A stretch of 64,000 bases of DNA, from NCBI RefSeq assembly GCF_000145035.1, contig NC_014390.1:122326-186325 (forward strand), written 5' to 3'. Below the pieces are notes generated by a model, which saw nothing but the letters and a program-made list of their open reading frames with translations, was not told the DNA's origin and ran no database searches. The translations under genes were made by a program, and so were the position numbers. Below, piece by piece: positions 59,440 to 64,000 of the stretch; within the stretch, counting starts at the first letter, position 1; each line of letters starts with the position of its first letter. Origin of the DNA: Butyrivibrio proteoclasticus B316 (lineage in GTDB: Bacteria; Bacillota; Clostridia; Lachnospirales; Lachnospiraceae).

Positions 59440-60043
59440 TTTTTGAAACTTCAAAGCAGAAAAGGCAACAATGCACCGATTAGCACATCGGCTTATTAAA
59501 GTACTCTATTTTTGACAGCAGGAAAGATACCGACTTCTCAAATCCACTATTTAAGGCATAAAAATGGGGCCTCGCCCATATGATTTTATCATCTAGAGCG
59601 ACAGCCCCATTTCTTTATATTTTGGCTTTTAAAAGCCTTCTTGTCATTCTTTGATATTTACCCACTTACATAAAAAAGTCTTTAAAACAGCCAAATAATG
59701 CTTTATTACTTCTTTGGCTTTCATTCCACTTTTCTCAAGGCATTTTTGTATATTTCTGCTTTACATATTCTCTTAACTATATTGCAATTTATGTAAAGCA
59801 TATATTTACAAAATTGCTCTATTCTTCTAATTCACTGGATCCGCACCACCGATACATGCAGAGATCCTCCGATAATTCTTTCAGCACCGGCTCTTTGCTG
59901 GCTGTGAACTTTATTTATCAAATTAAATTTTCTAGATCAATAAAGCTGGATTAAAAACTATGAGAAGTTCTTATCCATATTTTTAAAGCTTTCCTCTTAC
60001 ATACACCTAAGCTATTAGCCTAAATCATACGTTCTTTTATTGT

Positions 60044-60785
60044 AAATATTATATTTACAAAATATTCCTATGATTTTGTGTATATTTGCTTTACATAATT
60101 CCCATTCCTTTGGTTTTTATGAATAAATGCTTTACAAATATTTATGTAAATATGTGCTTTACATAATAATTGTTTTTTGAGTATTTTAGCTTTACATATT
60201 ATACATTTTTGTGAATTTAATATTTACATATTCATTTCTATTTATGTATATTTTATATTTACATAATGATTTTAGCTTACGTATATTTTTTATTTACATA
60301 ATTGTTTTATTATGTGTATTTATTATTTACATTATTATTCTTTGTTTTGTAAATTTATTATTTACGTATTTCCTTATGTTTTGTGTATTTTTTATTTACG
60401 TTTTATATCTAGTTTTCTAGTCAAATCTTCCCAAATATTTTTGTAAAGCAATAATATACAAAATTTACACTTGTACTCATATTCTGTATTTGTTTTAGTT
60501 CATACTGAACACAACAAAAATACTTTTTCTCAACTGTTTTAGTCATATTTATGTAAAGCACATATTTACATAAATAATTTTGTGAATATTATCTTTACAT
60601 AATTATAGTGATGTTATATAATATTTTTGTGTATTTTGTATTTACACAATTATTTAGTTTTGTAATACAGATATTTACATATTGTTTTGTGTATTTTAGC
60701 TTTACATTATTTATATAATTAAGCATTTTCATAAATATCTGCTTTACATATTTATTTGTGTATTTTTTATTTACATAATTCAAAG
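60044..60785. repeat. AT-rich repeat array upstream of parA, candidate centromere
   Basis: About 19 copies of TTTACATA-like half-sites, most preceded by a TTTGTGTATTTT or TATGTAAA half-site at 10-12 bases, form imperfect inverted repeats spaced roughly 35-45 bases apart. Two outlying copies lie at 59758 and 59788-59810. The array ends 12 bases before the parA start, so it probably includes the parA promoter and ParB-type binding sites. The stretch 59820-60040 shows nothing I can name. Confidence 0.7.
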
Positions 60786-60796
60786 GAGAAACAAAA

Positions 60797-61591
60797 ATGT
60801 CCGTAACAATAGCAATGGCAAACCAAAAAGGTGGAGTTGGTAAAACAACCTCAACTATAGAATTTGCAACAATACTTACAAAGCTAGGTAAAAGAGTACT
60901 TGCAATCGACTTAGATCAGCAGTGCAACCTTACAAAAAACGCAGAAGCAGATAGAACTGCTCCAACTATTTTTGATTTATTTAGCAGAGATGATGTTGAT
61001 ATGGCACAGGCAATTCAGACAGTAGATGCTGGTTATAGCATAATCGCAGGATCTCCTGAAATGTCAAAGGCCGACAAGATCTTTGATGATCCAACAGCTG
61101 TATATCTTCTTGATGACCTTATTGATGCACTTTCAGAGGATTATGACTATTTCCTCATAGACAATGCTCCAGCAAGAAATATTCCTCTAAACATGAGCTA
61201 TATTGCTGCAGATTACTTCATCATGTGCGCAGATTCAGGAGAAGATTCACTTGATGGTATAGATGCAATTGTATCTGACATGATGAAATACCATAAATCA
61301 AACAAGAGATCTCTATCCGATGCAAAGATACTGGGAATACTGATTACAAGATTTAGACAGACAAACATTGGAAATGCAGTACTAGACATAATAAACGAAA
61401 AGCTTGATACCGATGTACCTGATGTTCTTAAGCCAGAAGAAAGACCCTTTATCATGACGGTAAGAGAAACAGCAGCAGTAGATGAAGCAAAAATGGTACA
61501 CAAGCCACTTGAGCTTTATAAGAAATCATCTACAGCTTCAATGGACTACAGACGTATTGTTGATGAAATTGTCAGAAGAATAGAAGAGTGA
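60797..61591 (+). CDS. parA: ParA-type partition ATPase
   Basis: The 264-residue protein has the deviant Walker A KGGVGKTTST (11-20), VLAIDLDQQCNLTKN (A-prime), and YDYFLIDNAPARNIPLNMSY (Walker B region; Asn replaces the usual Pro-Pro context). It lacks an N-terminal HTH, so it is the small (type Ib/Soj-like) form. It segregates the plasmid with ParB. AAAGGAG precedes the ATG. The repeat array lies immediately upstream. Confidence 0.93.
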   Translation: MSVTIAMANQKGGVGKTTSTIEFATILTKLGKRVLAIDLDQQCNLTKNAEADRTAPTIFDLFSRDDVDMAQAIQTVDAGYSIIAGSPEMSKADKIFDDPTAVYLLDDLIDALSEDYDYFLIDNAPARNIPLNMSYIAADYFIMCADSGEDSLDGIDAIVSDMMKYHKSNKRSLSDAKILGILITRFRQTNIGNAVLDIINEKLDTDVPDVLKPEERPFIMTVRETAAVDEAKMVHKPLELYKKSSTASMDYRRIVDEIVRRIEE

Positions 61592-61607
61592 GATAGGAGG
61601 GGTAAAA

Positions 61608-62048
61608 ATGGCTTCTGGTAGACCAAATAAGTTTAAAACAATGTACAATTCACGAAAAGAATCAAACCTTACTGAAGATCTTGTGGAACAGCTGTACGAG
61701 CATGAAGAAAAGCAAGAAGTAAAAAAGCCGGCCACTCCTGCTAAGCCTATTGTTGAGCCTAAAGTTGAAACAGTAGCTGTGCCTGTGATTCAGCCTATAG
61801 TAGAAGTTCCTGTACAGCAGCCAAAAAGCGAAGCTCCAAAGCAAAAAAAGGTAGGCCGTCCAAAAAAGACTGACGAAGACAGATCCATGTTCAATTTCAG
61901 AATATCAGAGTCAATTAAAGAAAAGATAAACATAGGATCAAGTGCCAAGGGTCTTTCAAAAACAGATTATATTGAATTCCTTATCAATCAGGACTATGCA
62001 CAGAACCAGCAGTATTACGAGATGGTTAAATCAAACATGAAACAATAA
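61608..62048 (+). CDS. Small partition-locus protein with AT-hook-like and RHH-like parts
   Basis: The 146-residue protein has a charged N-terminus and a Pro/Val-rich linker (VETVAVPVIQPIVEVPVQQP). An AT-hook-like KKVGRPKKTDEDRSMF leads to a C-terminal ribbon-helix-helix-like segment (FNFRISESIKEKINIGSSAK, GLSKTDYIEFLINQDY). It lies between parA and parB and could bind the AT-rich array as an accessory centromere protein (inference). AGGAGGGG precedes the ATG. Confidence 0.7.
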   Translation: MASGRPNKFKTMYNSRKESNLTEDLVEQLYEHEEKQEVKKPATPAKPIVEPKVETVAVPVIQPIVEVPVQQPKSEAPKQKKVGRPKKTDEDRSMFNFRISESIKEKINIGSSAKGLSKTDYIEFLINQDYAQNQQYYEMVKSNMKQ

Positions 62049-62062
62049 GGAGACTCGCAGCC

Positions 62063-63055
62063 ATGAAAAAAGATGAAATTGTTGTAATGAACATCCCACT
62101 TGATAAGATCGATGGAAACCCTGAAAACGACAAGCTTTTTTCCATGAGGAGCGTTGACCATCTTGCAAAGATAATTGATGAAGAAGGCTATACAACGCCT
62201 ATAGAAGTATACAAGAAAAAGAATGGCAGATATGAGATAACATCTGGACACAGACGTTATCAGGCCATGAAACTATTAGGCCAAAAAGAAATCCCATGTT
62301 ATATCCATGCTGGATACAAAACAGAGATGGAAAAGGACAGAAAACTTCTTAGCAGTAATATTGCCACCAGAAGGCTTTCTCCACTCGAAATGGCCAACGC
62401 AATTAGCTTTTATAAGCAGATACTCAAAAAAGAGAATTTTAAGGGCAATACACGTCAAAAAATAGCAGAATACTTTAATATCTCCGAGTCAAATGTATTC
62501 CGCTATGAAGTTTTATTAAAACTTATCCCGGAGCTTCAGGAATTCTGTAAAAAACCTCAGTTCCCATATTCTTCTCTTCGCCAGGCTGCATCGCTCACAA
62601 AAGAAGAGCAAAGGCAGCTTTATAACGAGCTTATTAGACTTGAGGCAGATACCAAAAATATCAGCGAAGACGAAGTAGAAAAAGACGAGATAGTTTTCTC
62701 AAGAACAAGAATAGAGCAGATTATCAACGGAAAGATAAGAGCAAAGGAAAACGCTAAAAAGCAGGAAGAGCTGATTGATGATGATTTTCCAATGCCAAAG
62801 CCTGTAGAAGAAGATTCAAATGATTTGACAGATCTGATCATTAAAGACGATAGTGAAGAAGTTATAAGCATTGAAACTATCATCGAGAATAATCTAGCAG
62901 AAGAGAGCAGTGTTAATCTTACTGGATTTGACCAGTGCATTACAACCCTGAATGAATACCGAAAGAGTGCTAAGAGTATTGCAGATAAAAAAGCAGTACT
63001 TGATAAAATAGCTGAGTTAAAGAAAGCGCTTGAGAAACTAGAAAAAAGCTTATGA
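62063..63055 (+). CDS. parB: ParB-type partition protein
   Basis: The 330-residue protein has VMNIPLDKIDGNPENDKLF, ITSGHRRYQAMKLLGQKEIP (ParB/Srx CTPase-fold motif with GHRR) and SSNIATRRLSPLEMANAISF. The HTH KIAEYFNISESNVFRYEVLL follows. The C-terminal part is acidic and ends in a coiled coil (KKAVLDKIAELKKALEKLEK). It is the DNA-binding partner of ParA. AAGGAG precedes the ATG. Confidence 0.92.
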   Translation: MKKDEIVVMNIPLDKIDGNPENDKLFSMRSVDHLAKIIDEEGYTTPIEVYKKKNGRYEITSGHRRYQAMKLLGQKEIPCYIHAGYKTEMEKDRKLLSSNIATRRLSPLEMANAISFYKQILKKENFKGNTRQKIAEYFNISESNVFRYEVLLKLIPELQEFCKKPQFPYSSLRQAASLTKEEQRQLYNELIRLEADTKNISEDEVEKDEIVFSRTRIEQIINGKIRAKENAKKQEELIDDDFPMPKPVEEDSNDLTDLIIKDDSEEVISIETIIENNLAEESSVNLTGFDQCITTLNEYRKSAKSIADKKAVLDKIAELKKALEKLEKSL

Positions 63056-63225
63056 TTACTAAGGAGCCCATATTTGTAATATGGGTTCTTTTATTTTTTA
63101 CAGCAACAGCGGTTGTGTTAATTTGTTTATTTTATATACAACAGTTGTATTAATTAATATTAGGCCCTGGATAAAGCCCATAAATATGGGATTTTTACAT
63201 GAAAGATGTGGTGTTTTTGGGAAAT

Positions 63226-63990
63226 ACTTGTGACCTAAATGGGATTAAGTTGTGGTGTATAAAGGTTATAGAAATGACTAAAAAGGGAACGTTTTTCATG
63301 ACCTAAAAGGGAACGAAGAACTGATGAAAATGGCGCAAGTTCTGACGTTTTTAGGAATTTCATGTGATGTAAAAAGGTATTTATTATTAAACTTATGATG
63401 TAAAAGGGAAAATCAGTATATAAATAGTGGGAAATACTGATAAATACATGCTTTTTCCCTTCCAGGAGATATGTTCAATGCTATAACTTGTGACGTAAAA
63501 GGGAATGACATTTTTAAACTTATGACCTAAAAAGGAACTGGTCATTTACTTACACCGTAAAAGGGAATGATTTAACAATAAAACGTTGTTATTTTAGTAT
63601 AAAAAAGGCATCTAATCAAGAATTTGACGTCTGGAAAATAATAAATACAAAATATTGAATGGAAAAAATTGTAAAACAAAATTTATGATCATTAACTTAT
63701 GACGTAAAAGGGAATGAAAAAAGTATTTCATGACGTAAAAGGGAAGCAAAAAAGGTTACTTATGACGCAAAAGGGAATAAAAATAACCTAACTTGTGATG
63801 TAAAAGGGAATGAAAAGCAAATTGACCAATGAGGTTTGACCAAATAGGTTAACACATATTATTCCCATTTACGTCAGTTCTTGCCTAAAAAAGAAACTTA
63901 TGACGTATTTGGGAATAAGATATATATATTATAGGAACAAGAAAAAAGGTTATAGTATTAACTTGTGACGTTGTGGGGTACAAGATATAT
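63226..63990. repeat. Iteron array, probable replication origin
   Basis: At least 14 direct copies of a motif near ACTTATGACGTAAAAGGGAA occur, for example at 63226, 63274, 63295, 63391, 63485, 63518, 63690, 63725, 63757, 63790, 63894 and 63960. One inverted copy lies near 63866-63886. Spacing is irregular, with AT-rich DNA between. This is the layout of a theta-type iteron origin. The array reaches the right edge, so an initiator gene may follow outside. 63056-63225 holds only a possible parB terminator near 63060-63100. Confidence 0.8.
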
Positions 63991-64000
63991 AGAAATCGGG

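Larger units (their letters stand above)
57506..59608 (+). mobile_element. IS1182-type insertion sequence
   Basis: Perfect 11-bp terminal inverted repeats GGGGCTGTCGC (57506-57516) and GCGACAGCCCC (59598-59608) bound a 2.1-kb element with one transposase gene. A strong hairpin with TTTTT next to the left end (57507-57540) would block read-in. No clear target duplication is visible in the flanks. Confidence 0.85.

Noticed and set aside
60211..60783. Open frames in the AT-rich array (60211-60420 plus, 60595-60783 minus)
   Set aside because: They are translations of the TTTACATA repeats and consist of Phe/Ile/Tyr or Asn/Lys-rich low-complexity sequence.
63226..63990. CRISPR array
   Set aside because: Repeats are degenerate, spacing varies, there are no uniform spacers and no cas genes; an iteron array fits better.
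1..64000. tRNA or rRNA genes
   Set aside because: No stretch with tRNA-like arms and T-loop or rRNA-like conserved sequence was noticed on either strand; a tool-based scan was not possible.

Overview
The window looks like part of a large plasmid or chromid from a low-GC Firmicute, most likely a rumen or gut Lachnospiraceae (Butyrivibrio-like). The evidence is strong AGGAGG ribosome sites, AT-rich intergenic DNA, Lachnospiraceae-type families (DUF5688, YolD-like proteins), DinR/LexA boxes of the GAAC-N4-GTTC type, a Rep_3-type initiator, a ParA/ParB locus beside a dense repeat array, and a field of about 21-bp iterons at the right edge. The genus is inference. No rRNA, tRNA or CRISPR array was seen.

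Region 1 (1-17 kb, all minus strand) is a replication-gene island unlike a normal plasmid backbone. It holds the start of a full-type PolC, a PolC-like mini-protein and a DnaE-like mini-protein that both lack the catalytic aspartates, a complete DnaX-type clamp loader, a DnaA AAA+ domain fused to an unknown N-terminal domain, a separate protein made only of DnaA domain IV, a soluble FtsH-like protease, an MBL-fold (RNase J-like) protein, a PD-(D/E)XK-like protein, a Rep_3 initiator, a HIRAN protein and two WYL regulators. Its short operons are separated by near-identical hairpin terminators, eight of them in 20 kb.

Region 2 (16.7-23.6 kb) is a defence block: WYL regulator, McrC, EVE-domain McrB, and a KAP-type P-loop NTPase with a membrane partner. 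Region 3 (23.9-36.6 kb) is accessory: a Mor-like regulator with a lipoprotein, two related large proteins of unknown function (one secreted, one with a partner gene), a double-glycine-leader peptide with a tiny membrane protein, an SOS-controlled Y-family polymerase operon, and a PIN nuclease with an HTH/membrane/coiled-coil protein. Two copies of a noncoding element with three compensated hairpins lie here (27.2 and 34.1 kb).

Region 4 (36.6-40 kb) is richer in GC and packed with structured noncoding DNA: a five-hairpin array and a long branched rod at 38.3-38.8 kb that may be a large ornate RNA, around a DUF5688 gene and small genes. Region 5 (40-45 kb) holds small housekeeping-like enzymes. 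Region 6 (44.5-52 kb) is a plus-strand DNA-processing set (CHC2/toprim primase-like protein, YqaJ-like nuclease, RecD-like helicase) whose units begin with leader terminators. Region 7 (52-57.5 kb) has envelope genes, including a signal peptidase I joined to a large extracellular region. An IS1182-type element (57.5-59.6 kb) follows, then the partition locus (AT-rich repeats, parA, an RHH-like protein, parB) and the iteron array that runs off the right edge.

The most unusual content is the set of degenerate or split replisome homologues in 1-14 kb with their shared hairpins, followed by the noncoding structured elements at 27/34 kb and 36.6-38.8 kb. All functional claims rest on motif recognition by eye; no database search was run.
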